Positions 41,429 through 48,969 of a stretch of 48,969 bases of DNA are shown in pieces; position 1 is the first letter of the stretch; each line of letters opens with the position of its first letter. The notes under the pieces were generated by a model. That model saw nothing but the letters and a program-made list of their open reading frames with translations. It did no database searches and was not told the origin of the DNA. The position numbers and the translations under genes are program-made. This stretch comes from Deltaproteobacteria bacterium (GTDB lineage: Bacteria; Myxococcota_A; Polyangia; Polyangiales; Polyangiaceae): NCBI GenBank assembly GCA_016218915.1, contig JACRCQ010000040.1, positions 1 to 48,969 on the forward strand, in the 5' to 3' direction.

Positions 41429-42319
41429 TCAGAGCCTGTCGATCACAGCGCCGAGCGGTCCGTATGCGCCCCGCCTGAGCAGCTCCACTGCCGCAAGCTC
41501 GGACTGGAGCGTGCCAGCGCGCGTCACCAGGTGCACGTGCGCCCCCAGCATCGCAGGCATCGCGAGATCCAGCTCGAAGATGTCGCCTGCCACCAGCGTG
41601 GTCTCGGGCGAGCTCGAGGTGTCCTCCCAGAGCTCTTGCAGCAGGTTAAAGTACATTCCGCGACGAACGTAGATCTCCCTTTGCACGGGCGCGAGCGTCA
41701 CCTTGTCAGGCAGTGCGTCGAATCGCCTGCTCGGCACGGTCGGGCCGCACACCGAGAACTTGCTCGCCCCTCCCCGTACCCGGAGCTTGTCGCGTCCGCG
41801 AACGCTCAGGCTATCGAGCAGGGCGCTGACCGTGTCGGTGTGGGAGTTGGTCACCACGCACACTGCGAGATCGAGGTCGAGGAGCCGCTCGAGCACTGCG
41901 CGCGCTTCCTTCCTGAACGTGGGAAGCACACGCAGATACGCCTCCCTGTGGACCTGGCTCACGATCGCCCTGCGCCCTTCCGCTCCGTCCCCTATGTCGT
42001 ATTGCTTCAGGAGCGACTCGGTAATGCTGTTCGCGATCAGGTAGGGGTCGGCCCGAGCCGGGCACACCTCCCAGCCCTCGACTTCCCATCCCAGGCTCTC
42101 AGGCGAGCTGTGCAGCGCTGCGTCCGCGCGATGCCATTCGACCTGCATCTGGCTCGCACCCAGACCCAGACGAAGCGCGAGCTGATCGCGCGAAGCTTGC
42201 TGGAACGACGCGGCATGCAGATCCGCGTCCGTGAGCGTGCCGTCGAAGTCGAGCACCACGCATTGCACAGGCCCTCTTTCGACCGAGTCCTGTCCAGCCG
42301 CTCTCAGCAGCGCCTTCAT
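41429..42319 (-). CDS. HAD-superfamily hydrolase (phosphatase-like)
   Basis: The 296-residue protein has HAD motif I CVVLDFDGTLTD (nucleophile and acid Asp), motif II VVTNSHTD, and the motif IV pattern LVAGDIFELDLAMPAML; motif III is not obvious. A helical cap occupies about residues 45-140 (SFQQASRDQLALRLG, AEGRRAIVSQVHREA). It is a probable small-molecule phosphatase with unknown substrate, acting in the cytoplasm. The start at 42319 overlaps the upstream TGA (ATGA), coupling it to the fucose-isomerase-like gene and suggesting action on a sugar phosphate. Confidence 0.82.
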   Translation of the reverse strand: MKALLRAAGQDSVERGPVQCVVLDFDGTLTDADLHAASFQQASRDQLALRLGLGASQMQVEWHRADAALHSSPESLGWEVEGWEVCPARADPYLIANSITESLLKQYDIGDGAEGRRAIVSQVHREAYLRVLPTFRKEARAVLERLLDLDLAVCVVTNSHTDTVSALLDSLSVRGRDKLRVRGGASKFSVCGPTVPSRRFDALPDKVTLAPVQREIYVRRGMYFNLLQELWEDTSSSPETTLVAGDIFELDLAMPAMLGAHVHLVTRAGTLQSELAAVELLRRGAYGPLGAVIDRL

Positions 42320-43551
42320 GCGATCATCGTCGTGTGCCAGCGTCGCAGCCGCGCGGCGTGATGCCCAGCCACGACCACGACGTGGTTGCCCAGCGGACGG
42401 GCCAGCATCTCGCGCAGAACGTCGCCCCCGACCTCCACCTCCACCTGGGTGCGGCAGAGGTCAGGATGATCCGTGTTGCACAGCAGGATCCCGTCGACCA
42501 CGCGAAGCTCTCGCATCCTCGCGCCTCCAATCCGGACCAGGGTGACCGGGCCGACCGGCATCTGCCCCTGGAGCCCAACACCCAGGCCGGATTCGAAGTG
42601 GGAGCGCAGACGGTACGAGCCCACCATGCTGCGCGGGACCGTGCAGTGCGCAAGGCTGAGCACGCCTCGATCCAGCTGGATGCGCGATGGGTTGGCCATC
42701 CACGACCGACTCCCCATCATGCGCTGGATCCAGAGCATCGCGACGGCGCTGACCACATCCCCTTCGCAACCCGCTGTGATCCCTTCGTCGTTGAGCTGGG
42801 CGAGCGCAAGGCAACCCGTAGTCTTGCGCTGGGTGACCAGGTCGAAGCACCGTACTGCGACAGCGTCGAGTCGCTGCGATTGCACCTGGAGCTTCAAGAG
42901 ACCATGCACGCTGGTGGCAGACGCAACATCGTCTTCGGAAGGCTCCTGCATCCCGAGCGCGCCCCTGCGGAAGTCTGCGGCGAGCGCACCAGCCCGCTGC
43001 ATCTCACCCTCGTCCGAGGGGCGGAGAATCGAGTCCAGATCGATCGGCACCACCTCCGGCCCCCACGCGGCTCGCACGTCGCCCTGCGAAGGCATGCTCG
43101 CCACGAGCCAATCCGACGGCGCCCCGACCAGCCCGATGCGCGCATGCTCCAGCGCACATGCCACGGACACGTCTCCCACCGCTGCGCTCAGCTCCCGAAG
43201 TCCCTGCTCGTCACGCGGGCCCTGCAGGAAGTGGATCGCACCTCGACCCCCGAGCTGCTGCACGCGGGCAAGCACTTCCATGGCAGCAGGAAGCGAGTTG
43301 TGCCCTGGGTGCGCAGCGAGCAGCAACGGCAAGCGTCCGACCTCACCTACCGCATCGAGGATGACCTGCTCCGTGCCACCGGTCGCAACCAGCACGACGC
43401 GGGGAAGGGAAGCATGGGAAGCGCCTGGCTCCGCCTTGACACCGCCGAGGGAAGACAGCGCGCGGCCATAGCCATCCAGCAGGCTGCGCAACGACTTCGG
43501 ATCGTGCAGCGGGGAGGCAGCTTCGATGAACGTGAATCGCGATGCGGGCAT
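42316..43551 (-). CDS. L-fucose-isomerase-like protein (COG2407-type)
   Basis: About 411 residues from ATG 43551. The C-terminal half matches fucose/arabinose-isomerase-type proteins: AVRCFDLV, CLALAQLNDEGITAGCEGDVVSAVAML (E/D metal-type residues in CEGD), then RMMGSRSWMANPS. The N-terminal half is a Rossmann-like alternation (VVLVATGGTEQVILDAV, LLLAAHPGHNSLPAAMEVL, ARIGLVGAPSDWLVAS). These proteins isomerise or bind aldoses and ketoses; here it may be a divergent, non-isomerase relative. The start is chosen because TGGTATCCT (extended -10, 43560-43568) lies 8 nt upstream; ATG 43569 is the alternative. It is translationally coupled to the HAD gene. Confidence 0.7.
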   Translation of the reverse strand: MPASRFTFIEAASPLHDPKSLRSLLDGYGRALSSLGGVKAEPGASHASLPRVVLVATGGTEQVILDAVGEVGRLPLLLAAHPGHNSLPAAMEVLARVQQLGGRGAIHFLQGPRDEQGLRELSAAVGDVSVACALEHARIGLVGAPSDWLVASMPSQGDVRAAWGPEVVPIDLDSILRPSDEGEMQRAGALAADFRRGALGMQEPSEDDVASATSVHGLLKLQVQSQRLDAVAVRCFDLVTQRKTTGCLALAQLNDEGITAGCEGDVVSAVAMLWIQRMMGSRSWMANPSRIQLDRGVLSLAHCTVPRSMVGSYRLRSHFESGLGVGLQGQMPVGPVTLVRIGGARMRELRVVDGILLCNTDHPDLCRTQVEVEVGGDVLREMLARPLGNHVVVVAGHHAARLRRWHTTMIA

Positions 43552-43559
43552 GGCGACGG

Positions 43560-43568
43560 AGGATACCA
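43560..43568 (-). promoter_or_regulatory. Extended -10 TGGTATCCT
   Basis: Minus-strand TGGTATCCT matches TGnTAnnnT and ends 8 nt before the ATG at 43551. It would start a nearly leaderless mRNA for the isomerase-like/HAD pair. No good -35 was seen. Confidence 0.4.
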
Positions 43569-43638
43569 TCGGCACCGGCACTGGGGTACACTGCGTCCTC
43601 ATCGCCGACGGCTGCCGATCGGTTCGAGGAGAGACTCC

Positions 43639-44661
43639 ATGAGGATGACGCCGCGTCCCTTTGTTGCTGCATCGTGCGTGCTCGCAGCGCTCCATGCGAT
43701 CGGCTCCGCAAGCGGATGCTCCAGCGACAGCAGTGACAGCGGCGGCGGCGCAGGCGCAGCTGGCGCTCCGGCGCAACCTGTGGCCCAGGCCGACTTTGCC
43801 AGCAAGCTCGCCGAAGCTATCTGCTCGAACGTGACCGAGTGCTGCGGCGACCACGGATACGCCTATGACTCCGCGAGGTGCTCGACCAACATGAAGACCG
43901 TCGGGCAGGAGTCGATCGATAGCGGCAGCGCGCTGAGCGGGGTCACCTACGACGCGACCGCGGCCGGCAATTGCATATGGCAGTGGCAGGCGATCGCCAC
44001 CTCGTGCGTGGCTGACAAGGATGTGCAGGCTGCGCTGGCAAAGGCGTGCAACGGGATCTGGGTCGGCACCAAGCCCGAAGGGCAGCCGTGCACGGACGGC
44101 CGCGAATGTGCGGGCTTTGCAGATGGCTCTGTGGGCTGTGTGGCAGCAGCGCCTGCGGGCGACGCTGGCGTGGCGCAGAAAGTCTGCACCAAGACCGCTC
44201 CTGCGCCGCACGGAGCCAAGGGCGATCCGTGCGGCGGAACGTGCGAGCCGGCCGCTTCCGGAGGCGATCGGTGCACGGATTCCGAAGGCGCTCCAGCGGG
44301 CGCCAAGCGCTGCTGGGTAGCGGACGGCCTCTTCTGCGACGCCAACAAGTACCAGTGCACCGAGCTGGTCGCGCAAGGGCAACCTTGCACGGCCATGGCG
44401 ATCTGCGCCGATGCGGCGTACTGCCACGCAGGCACGTGCGCTGCCCGCATTGCTGTCGGCAGCCCGTGCGAAGCCGCAGGTCTCGCGGATCCGTGTCAAT
44501 CCGGAGCCTGGTGCAATGCCACCTCCAAGACCTGCGAAGCGCTGAAGGCGGACGGGGAATCCTGCACGTCGTACCTGGAGTGTGCGTCGAGTCGATGCTA
44601 CGGCGGCAAGTGCATTGCGATGAGCGTGGCTGCCAGCGAAAGCGTCTGCGGCTCGAAGTAG
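43639..44661 (+). CDS. Cys-rich lipoprotein
   Basis: The 340-residue product has a lipoprotein signal (LHAIGSASGC, Cys27), a Ser/Asp/Gly linker, then a Cys-rich body: FASKLAEAICSNVTECCG, CNGIWVGTKPEGQPC, CTDGRECAGFADGSVGC, CGGTCEPAASGGDRC, CTAMAICADAAYC and CTSYLECASSRC. This is a pattern of short Cys-loop modules common in Myxococcota secreted proteins. No enzyme domain is recognised. GAGGAGA lies 6-7 nt before the ATG at 43639, which rejects the much longer frame that starts at 42334. It is divergent from the isomerase-like gene. Confidence 0.8.
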   Translation: MRMTPRPFVAASCVLAALHAIGSASGCSSDSSDSGGGAGAAGAPAQPVAQADFASKLAEAICSNVTECCGDHGYAYDSARCSTNMKTVGQESIDSGSALSGVTYDATAAGNCIWQWQAIATSCVADKDVQAALAKACNGIWVGTKPEGQPCTDGRECAGFADGSVGCVAAAPAGDAGVAQKVCTKTAPAPHGAKGDPCGGTCEPAASGGDRCTDSEGAPAGAKRCWVADGLFCDANKYQCTELVAQGQPCTAMAICADAAYCHAGTCAARIAVGSPCEAAGLADPCQSGAWCNATSKTCEALKADGESCTSYLECASSRCYGGKCIAMSVAASESVCGSK

Positions 44662-44695
44662 GCGGGGCGAGCCGCGCGCCGTGGGACTTGCCAGG

Positions 44696-45151
44696 CTACT
44701 GGCGACGGCCGCGTCCATGGCCCTGACCCTGGCTTTGCCCGCGCGCATGGCCGTGGCCGTAGCGCTGCCGCAGGTTCTTGACCACTTCGCGCGCCAGCTC
44801 CCGTACCTCGCGCGCCTCTTCCTTGGTCACCTTCCCATCTGCCTCCACGCGCGTCGCAGCAGCGCGAACCCTTGCAGCCCCAGCTTCCGCTGCCCTGCGG
44901 ATCTCTGCGCGCTTCGCCTCTGGAACGTTGCCCTTCATCATCAGCTCCTCGAGGTGCTGGCGCGCCTTCTCGATCCTGCGATCCACGATCTTCTGGAACT
45001 GCGCGGACGGCATCGGGAAGGACTTGTCGTTGATCGCGTGGTCTGCCGGTGCGTCGTCGCGGGGCGGGTCACCTGCCATCGCCGGGGCGGCGACCAGAGC
45101 GAGTGCGGCGACAACGGACAAGGTGCGGAAGATGTTGCGAGCGCTGAACAT
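44696..45151 (-). CDS. Small periplasmic coiled-coil protein
   Basis: The 151-residue product has a signal peptide (SVVAALALVAAPAMA-GDPP) and a long basic/acidic helix (FQKIVDRRIEKARQHLEELMM, AEIRRAAEAGAARVRAAATRV, VTKEEAREVRELAREVVKNLRQ) that should form a coiled coil. EADGKVTKEE resembles one EF-hand loop but lacks most ligands. The tail is His/Gly/Gln/Arg-rich (GHGHARGQSQGQGHGRGRR), suggesting metal or nucleic-acid binding. GAGAGG lies 6 nt before the ATG at 45151. The overall layout resembles Spy/CpxP-type periplasmic proteins, but I cannot confirm that. Function unknown. Confidence 0.75.
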   Translation of the reverse strand: MFSARNIFRTLSVVAALALVAAPAMAGDPPRDDAPADHAINDKSFPMPSAQFQKIVDRRIEKARQHLEELMMKGNVPEAKRAEIRRAAEAGAARVRAAATRVEADGKVTKEEAREVRELAREVVKNLRQRYGHGHARGQSQGQGHGRGRRQ

Positions 45152-45265
45152 GACGTGCCTCTCTTTCAAGATTGCCGGGAGCGTTCTTGCCCGCGGCGTC
45201 TGCGCACCCTGGTTGCACGACCGATGCCATCGATGATTCGGCTTGTTTTCAGCCATTTGTGCGCG

Positions 45266-45289
45266 GGGTGCGGAGCGCCTGCCGCACCC
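45266..45289 (-). terminator. Hairpin downstream of the sigma-54 activator gene
   Basis: GGGTGCGG (45266-45273) and CCGCACCC (45282-45289) form an 8-bp GC-rich stem with an 8-nt loop. It lies about 65 nt downstream of the activator's stop at 45355 in the leftward direction. No T run follows, so rho-independent termination is only possible. Confidence 0.4.
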
Positions 45290-45354
45290 TGACCCTGCGC
45301 ACGCCTCCGCACTGCGGCATCGGCTCCGCAGACCTTTGTGCGGGACCGATCGGG

Positions 45355-46755
45355 TCAATCCGAAGTCGCCCGCACGCCGAACCGCGCCATCAGCCGCTGC
45401 AGGTGCCGGCGATCCACGCCCGCATCGCGCGCAGCCTTGGACACGTTTCCTCCGCTTCGCTTCAGGATCTCTTCCACGTACGTCCGATCGAACCGCTCGA
45501 CCCAGGCATCCTTGGCCTCATGATAGGGAAGGGTCAGAAGCGTGCCGTCCACTGCCCCTGGGTCGCTCGCGGCCGCTGTGGGTCCCTGCTGCGTCGCTGC
45601 ATCGGTCGCCTCTGCTGCGAGCGGCTGCCCAGAGCCGAGCACGGCCCAACGCTCCACCACGTTGCGAAGCTCCCGCACATTGCCCGGGAAGTCGTGGCGC
45701 ATCAGCATCGCGATCGAAGCCTCGTCGAGACGCGCCCATGGGGCGAGCCCGGCTGCAGTCCTGCGTCGCGCCATCTCGTCCTGGATGTGATCCACGAGCA
45801 TGCGCAGATCTTCCAGGCGGGTCCTGAGCGGAGGGATGCGAACCACGACCACTGCAAGGCGGTAGAACAAATCCTGCCTGAACCTGCCTGAAGTCACCTC
45901 TTTTGCGAGCACGCGGTTGGTGGCTGCCACGATCCTGCAATCCAGGGGCAGGGCCCGGTCCGACCCCACCGGCTTGACCTCCCGTCGCTCCAGCGCACGG
46001 AGCAGCTTGGCCTGCATGTCGAGCGGAAGCTCCCCGACCTCGTCGAGAAACAGAGTCCCCTTGTCTGCAGACAGAAACGCGCCTGTACGCTCTCGCACCG
46101 CCCCGCTGAACGCGCCCTTCACGTGCCCGAACAGCTCGCTCTCGATCAGCTCCCGTGGAATGGCCCCGCAGTTGACTGCCACGAACGCCCCGGCCCGTCC
46201 GCTCGCTTCGTGCAACCCCTCGGCCGCAAGCTCCTTGCCGGTTCCAGTCTCCCCCTCCACGAGCACGGTCAGATCCGTGGCAGCGATTCGCTCGAGCACT
46301 GCGAAGACCTCGCGCATCGCAGCGCTCGATCCCAGCATCCTGCCAAACCTCGCCCTGGGAGAGATCTCCTGCTCCACGGTCTCGGCCAGCGGCTCCACTC
46401 GCAGCGCGCTCTTGCCCACGCGTACCAGGACTTCGTCGCTGACCGCCACGCGCTCCACGCGCAGCTCTCCGATGAACGTCCCATTGGTGCTTCCCAGATC
46501 CCACAGCGCCCAGCCATGGGGCCCGACCCGCACCGCAAGGTGCTCGCGCGAGACCGAGGGATCATTGACGACCACGTCGCCGTCCGGGCTCGAGCCGATC
46601 CGGAGCTCGTCGCGTGCGAAGGTGAAGGACTTGTCGATGTCCTCTCGCGTGGGCGATTGCACGATCGTGATCCGCACCTTGCGCATGCGTCGCAAGGCTC
46701 CTCCGGTGGAAGCGGTGATCACCTCGGTTGCAGGCGAGCGCTTGGGATCGCTCAT
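45355..46755 (-). CDS. FHA-domain sigma-54-dependent transcriptional activator
   Basis: The 466-residue protein has an N-terminal FHA domain (about 45-110: LRIGSSPDGDVVVNDPS, VSREHLAV, LGSTNGTFIG) that reads phosphothreonine. A sigma-54 AAA+ ATPase follows (about 138-365: GETGTGKELAAE Walker A, FGHVKGAFSGAV, GTLFLDEVGELP Walker B, FRQDLFYRLAVV sensor region), and a Fis-type helix-turn-helix at the end (VSKAARDAGVDRRHLQRLM). The usual sigma-54 contact loop GAFTGA reads GAFSGA. It is coupled to the upstream kinase by an ATGA overlap, so phosphorylation by that kinase probably feeds the FHA domain. Target promoters unknown. Confidence 0.93.
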   Translation of the reverse strand: MSDPKRSPATEVITASTGGALRRMRKVRITIVQSPTREDIDKSFTFARDELRIGSSPDGDVVVNDPSVSREHLAVRVGPHGWALWDLGSTNGTFIGELRVERVAVSDEVLVRVGKSALRVEPLAETVEQEISPRARFGRMLGSSAAMREVFAVLERIAATDLTVLVEGETGTGKELAAEGLHEASGRAGAFVAVNCGAIPRELIESELFGHVKGAFSGAVRERTGAFLSADKGTLFLDEVGELPLDMQAKLLRALERREVKPVGSDRALPLDCRIVAATNRVLAKEVTSGRFRQDLFYRLAVVVVRIPPLRTRLEDLRMLVDHIQDEMARRRTAAGLAPWARLDEASIAMLMRHDFPGNVRELRNVVERWAVLGSGQPLAAEATDAATQQGPTAAASDPGAVDGTLLTLPYHEAKDAWVERFDRTYVEEILKRSGGNVSKAARDAGVDRRHLQRLMARFGVRATSD

Positions 46756-48110
46756 CTCTCCTCCGTGAGGTCAGGCAGCACTCCGCTCTTGCCCGTGGGA
46801 ACGACCACGATCCTCTCGCCCGGTCGGATCGCAACCGGGAAGTCGCGACGCTCTCCTTTGGGGGAAACCACGGACACCGTGTGCTTTCCGACGGACAACG
46901 GGATGGGCGTGCCGTCTGCTGGCACCTTGACCACCCTGCCGTCGATCAGGACCTCTGCTTTTCGAGGCAGGGTGCCCATGAGCATGATGCTGCCGCCCTG
47001 CGCACGCCCGGTCATGCGGCCGATCACTGCGCCAAGGCCGAGCGCGAGGATCACGGACACCAGCACGAGCACCACCTGCTGCCAGCTGAAATCGCTGACG
47101 CGACCGATGCGCTGCCTGGGCTGGACTTGCGGAGTGTCCCTTGCACGAGAGCGCGGGGGCTCGACGAACAACCCATCCGGAAGGGTGTTGGAGGCGATGC
47201 GGATTCCGGTCTCGGGCGGGATCGGCGAGACGTCGGGCACAGTGAGCCCTGCTCGCGCGCCTGTGCGGTTGGCAGGGGCTGCTCCCATGCCTGACACAGC
47301 CTGGGCGAGCGACGACCGATCCATGGGCTCGAGCGCGCAATCTCGCACGAGGCGCGCAGAGCTCGGCCGCGCGGACGGCTCACGGGACAGCGCAGGCCCG
47401 ATCGAAGGCACGAGGGCCTGCAGCTTGGCGACGTCGCGCCCAGCCTCCCGCGCAGGCGCATCGGCAAGATCCCGCTCCGGATACATGCGCTTTCCACCGA
47501 GACATTCGGCCACCACCACGCCCCAGCCGTACACGTCTTCGGCTGGATCCGCCGCGACCCCGCGCGCAACTTCCGGGGCGATGTAGCCGGGCGTGCCTGC
47601 GAGCTCGCCACGCGACGCTCCTGCGCGCGCTGCGACGCCATAGTCGATCAGCTTGCACTCGCCGGTATCATCCACCAGCACGTTTGATGGGGCGACGTCG
47701 CCATGGACCCAGCCGGCCTCATGCAGAGCCGCAAGGGCGCGCGCGAGATCGTTTCCCACGGCGCGCGCTGCCTGCACGCCGAGCGGTCCGTGCGAGGCGA
47801 TCAGCGCATCGAGCGACACGCCTCGCACGTACTCGATCGCGACAAAGGGGAGCCCTCCCACCTCGCCGCTCCCCTCGAGCTGGATGATGCCTGCGCCTCG
47901 GACATGCGAGAGCACCTCGGTCTCACGGAGGATCGCCTGGGCAGCGCGTCCTGAGGCCGCCTCGCCCAGCGCAGCGCGCTTGACAGCCACCATGCGCCCG
48001 CTTCGATCCCCGAGGCGCACAGCGAGCATCACTTCTGACATACGCGTGGTCGCGAGGCGCCCGACCAGCAGGTGGTCGCCAAATACCTCGGGTTGGGGCA
48101 GCGCGTTCAC
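46752..48110 (-). CDS. Ser/Thr protein kinase with TM and PEGA domains
   Basis: The 452-residue product has a kinase domain (about 10-270): VAVKRAALG Lys, HEAGWVHGDVAPSNVLVDD (catalytic loop HGD instead of HRD), KLIDYGVAARAG (DYG in place of DFG) and GTPGYIAPEVARG. A linker, a TM helix (about 343-363) and a PEGA-like domain outside the membrane (about 373-440: KAEVLIDGRVVKVP, GKHTVSVVSPKGERR) follow. HGD/DYG variants are known in active bacterial kinases, so activity is plausible. The GTG start is 9 nt after an extended -10 (TGCTAGTCT). Coupled to the FHA activator by an ATGA overlap; it probably signals envelope state to that regulator. Confidence 0.9.
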   Translation of the reverse strand: MNALPQPEVFGDHLLVGRLATTRMSEVMLAVRLGDRSGRMVAVKRAALGEAASGRAAQAILRETEVLSHVRGAGIIQLEGSGEVGGLPFVAIEYVRGVSLDALIASHGPLGVQAARAVGNDLARALAALHEAGWVHGDVAPSNVLVDDTGECKLIDYGVAARAGASRGELAGTPGYIAPEVARGVAADPAEDVYGWGVVVAECLGGKRMYPERDLADAPAREAGRDVAKLQALVPSIGPALSREPSARPSSARLVRDCALEPMDRSSLAQAVSGMGAAPANRTGARAGLTVPDVSPIPPETGIRIASNTLPDGLFVEPPRSRARDTPQVQPRQRIGRVSDFSWQQVVLVLVSVILALGLGAVIGRMTGRAQGGSIMLMGTLPRKAEVLIDGRVVKVPADGTPIPLSVGKHTVSVVSPKGERRDFPVAIRPGERIVVVPTGKSGVLPDLTEER

Positions 48111-48119
48111 GACCGCGCG

Positions 48120-48128
48120 AGACTAGCA
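48120..48128 (-). promoter_or_regulatory. Extended -10 TGCTAGTCT upstream of kinase/activator operon
   Basis: Minus-strand TGCTAGTCT matches TGnTAnnnT and ends 9 nt before the GTG at 48110. It would drive the kinase/FHA-activator pair with a very short leader. No -35 is evident. Confidence 0.4.
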
Positions 48129-48160
48129 TCTCGGGCCGTCCAGCTGCGAGGGGGTGCGCC

Positions 48161-48670
48161 CTACATCAGCTCGACACCGGTCGCGTCGAACGGAATCTCC
48201 CCCTGCTTGTCCTTCTCGCACTCCTTGTGATCACCCTCTTGCTTGTCGTGCTTGCAGTCGTGGGGCATTGCCGCCGCGCCCGATGCCGTGACCTGCCCCT
48301 GGACGCGAGCTTTCTTCCCCTTGGAATCGCGAGGCACGAAGAACGCGTGGCCGTGCATCCGCACCCTGCTCCGCTGCCCGCCGTCCTCGATCACCATCCA
48401 GCACCCCATGTTCGGGCACACGTCCGCGACCGTGCCTGAGAGCACGATCGTCTGCCCTTGCCAGCGCGACGGATCCCTCGACAGGTCAGCGAGCAGCACA
48501 GTGTCTTTGGAGGTGATCGGCGCGCCAAAGGTCGCTGCAGAGCTGGCAGGCGCGAGCGATGCGCCGGAAGACGACGTCGTGGGCGCAGGTGCGGGCCCTG
48601 CGGGCTGGTTGCAGGCTGTCGCGATCAACAACGCGACGAAGGCGAACCCAAGGTGTGCTGCGATACGCAT
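48161..48670 (-). CDS. DUF4920-like lipoprotein
   Basis: The 169-residue product has a lipoprotein signal (FVALLIATAC, Cys20) and an Ala/Ser/Thr-rich linker. Then comes an OB-like domain: TIVLSGTVADVCPNMGCWMVIED (with a CxxxGC pair), RVRMHGHAFFVPRDSKGKKARVQG. This CPxxGCW pattern fits DUF4920. The tail is rich in His/Lys/Asp/Cys (MPHDCKHDKQEGDHKECEKD), which suggests metal binding. The pattern could be involved in copper or heme handling, but this is not established. It ends 50 nt left of the kinase start and is probably transcribed separately. Confidence 0.82.
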   Translation of the reverse strand: MRIAAHLGFAFVALLIATACNQPAGPAPAPTTSSSGASLAPASSAATFGAPITSKDTVLLADLSRDPSRWQGQTIVLSGTVADVCPNMGCWMVIEDGGQRSRVRMHGHAFFVPRDSKGKKARVQGQVTASGAAAMPHDCKHDKQEGDHKECEKDKQGEIPFDATGVELM

Positions 48671-48969
48671 GACCCGGGCTATAGCACCGGATTCGCGGTC
48701 GGGTAGGGGCCTGACCTAGCGCGCGCGACGGAAAGAGGGCGTCTCAATACTCTGTTGACGAACTTTTTGATCACCTCCCCCGCCTCGCTTCGCTCGGCAC
48801 CCCCTCCGCACGCCCGCCGATGCATCGATGCAAACCCGGGGAGTCCAAGCGGTCGGGCGGCGGAGGGGGTAGGGAAATCGAAGCGGTTCCCGCTCTGGCC
48901 CCCTCTGGCTGCCGCATTGGATCATCCTTGGGATGCGGCAGATCCGGAGGGGGCGGGGCGCGAAGCGCC
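48671..48969. repeat. Right-edge non-coding region with large inverted repeats
   Basis: No convincing gene. First inverted repeat: ACCCCCTCCGC-A-CGCCCG (48799-48816) pairs with CGGGCGGCGGAGGGGGT (48854-48870), 17 bp with one bulged A. The loop includes the perfect palindrome TGCATCGATGCA (48821-48832). Second: GCCCCCTC (48898-48905) with GAGGGGGC (48947-48954), enclosing CTGCCGCAT (48909-48917) with ATGCGGCAG (48933-48941). Third: GGCGC-GAA-GCGCC (48957-48969). These look like terminator or REP-type structures of an adjoining gene beyond the window. Confidence 0.6.

Noticed and set aside
42334..43638. Long 5' part of the plus-strand frame ending at 44661
   Set aside because: It is antisense to the isomerase-like gene. 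The true start is ATG 43639 with a GAGGAGA site and a lipoprotein signal.
44681..45292. 203-residue plus-strand frame
   Set aside because: It is antisense to the coiled-coil gene, which has a signal peptide and a Shine-Dalgarno sequence.

Overview
The window is about 49 kb of very GC-rich, densely packed bacterial chromosome that reads as Myxococcota, most likely a Polyangiales-like soil predator/saprophyte. The reasons are compositional and from gene content: many secreted Cys-rich or Gly/Ser/Asp-linker lipoproteins, four proteins with MYXO-CTERM-like tails (Cys, then a TM helix, then an Arg cluster), a MopE-type metal-binding motif, DUF2330, eukaryotic-like Ser/Thr kinases, a kinase paired with an FHA sigma-54 activator, and PEGA/TPR envelope proteins. 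No phage, transposase, CRISPR, rRNA or tRNA is visible. This is ordinary chromosome, rich in envelope genes.

Layout. 1-581: no gene; a 13-bp minisatellite and a CCCAAT tract whose complementary strand is G-quadruplex forming. 582-3445 (-): ABHD17-like hydrolase and fadH, coupled by a 4-nt overlap. 3592-6081 (+): a small protein, a DTW-domain tRNA-modification enzyme with an unusual C-terminal domain, and a matrixin protease. 5988-11473 (-): a TPR/PEGA barrel protein, then a tightly coupled four-gene cassette (envelope protein, GH18-like lipoprotein, glutathionylspermidine-synthase-like ATP-grasp ligase, lipoprotein). This cassette is my best candidate for an undescribed system. 11640-16050: a triple YbjQ protein, a Cys-rich lipoprotein, and a formylglycine-generating-enzyme-like protein with a DUF2330 protein. 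16109-20136 (-): a CBM9/DUF5916 barrel, a Gly-rich lipoprotein and a TPR/PEGA protein. 20198-28465: a Ser/Thr kinase diverging from a Cys-rich repeat protein, then a barrel/ECF sigma/membrane-protein operon joined by 4-nt overlaps, then a VWA lipoprotein. 28508-35391: a tricorn-type protease, two methyltransferase-like genes, and a divergent MocR regulator with a candidate operator. 35510-44661: mainly surface and secreted proteins (S1 protease, Cys-rich MYXO-CTERM protein, kelch lipoprotein, Cys-rich/DUF5648 protein) plus a fucose-isomerase-like/HAD pair. 44696-48670 (-): a small periplasmic coiled-coil protein, a kinase/FHA-sigma-54 activator pair and a DUF4920 lipoprotein. The right edge holds large inverted repeats.

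Expression signals. Adjacent same-strand genes are often coupled by ATGA or GTGA overlaps (2603, 8335, 9591, 10712, 24423, 25085, 42319, 46755). Some starts have a clear Shine-Dalgarno sequence. Several others have none, but carry an extended -10 element TGnTAnnnT only 6-15 nt upstream, which suggests leaderless or nearly leaderless transcripts.

All functional calls come from reading motifs by eye. No database search was run.
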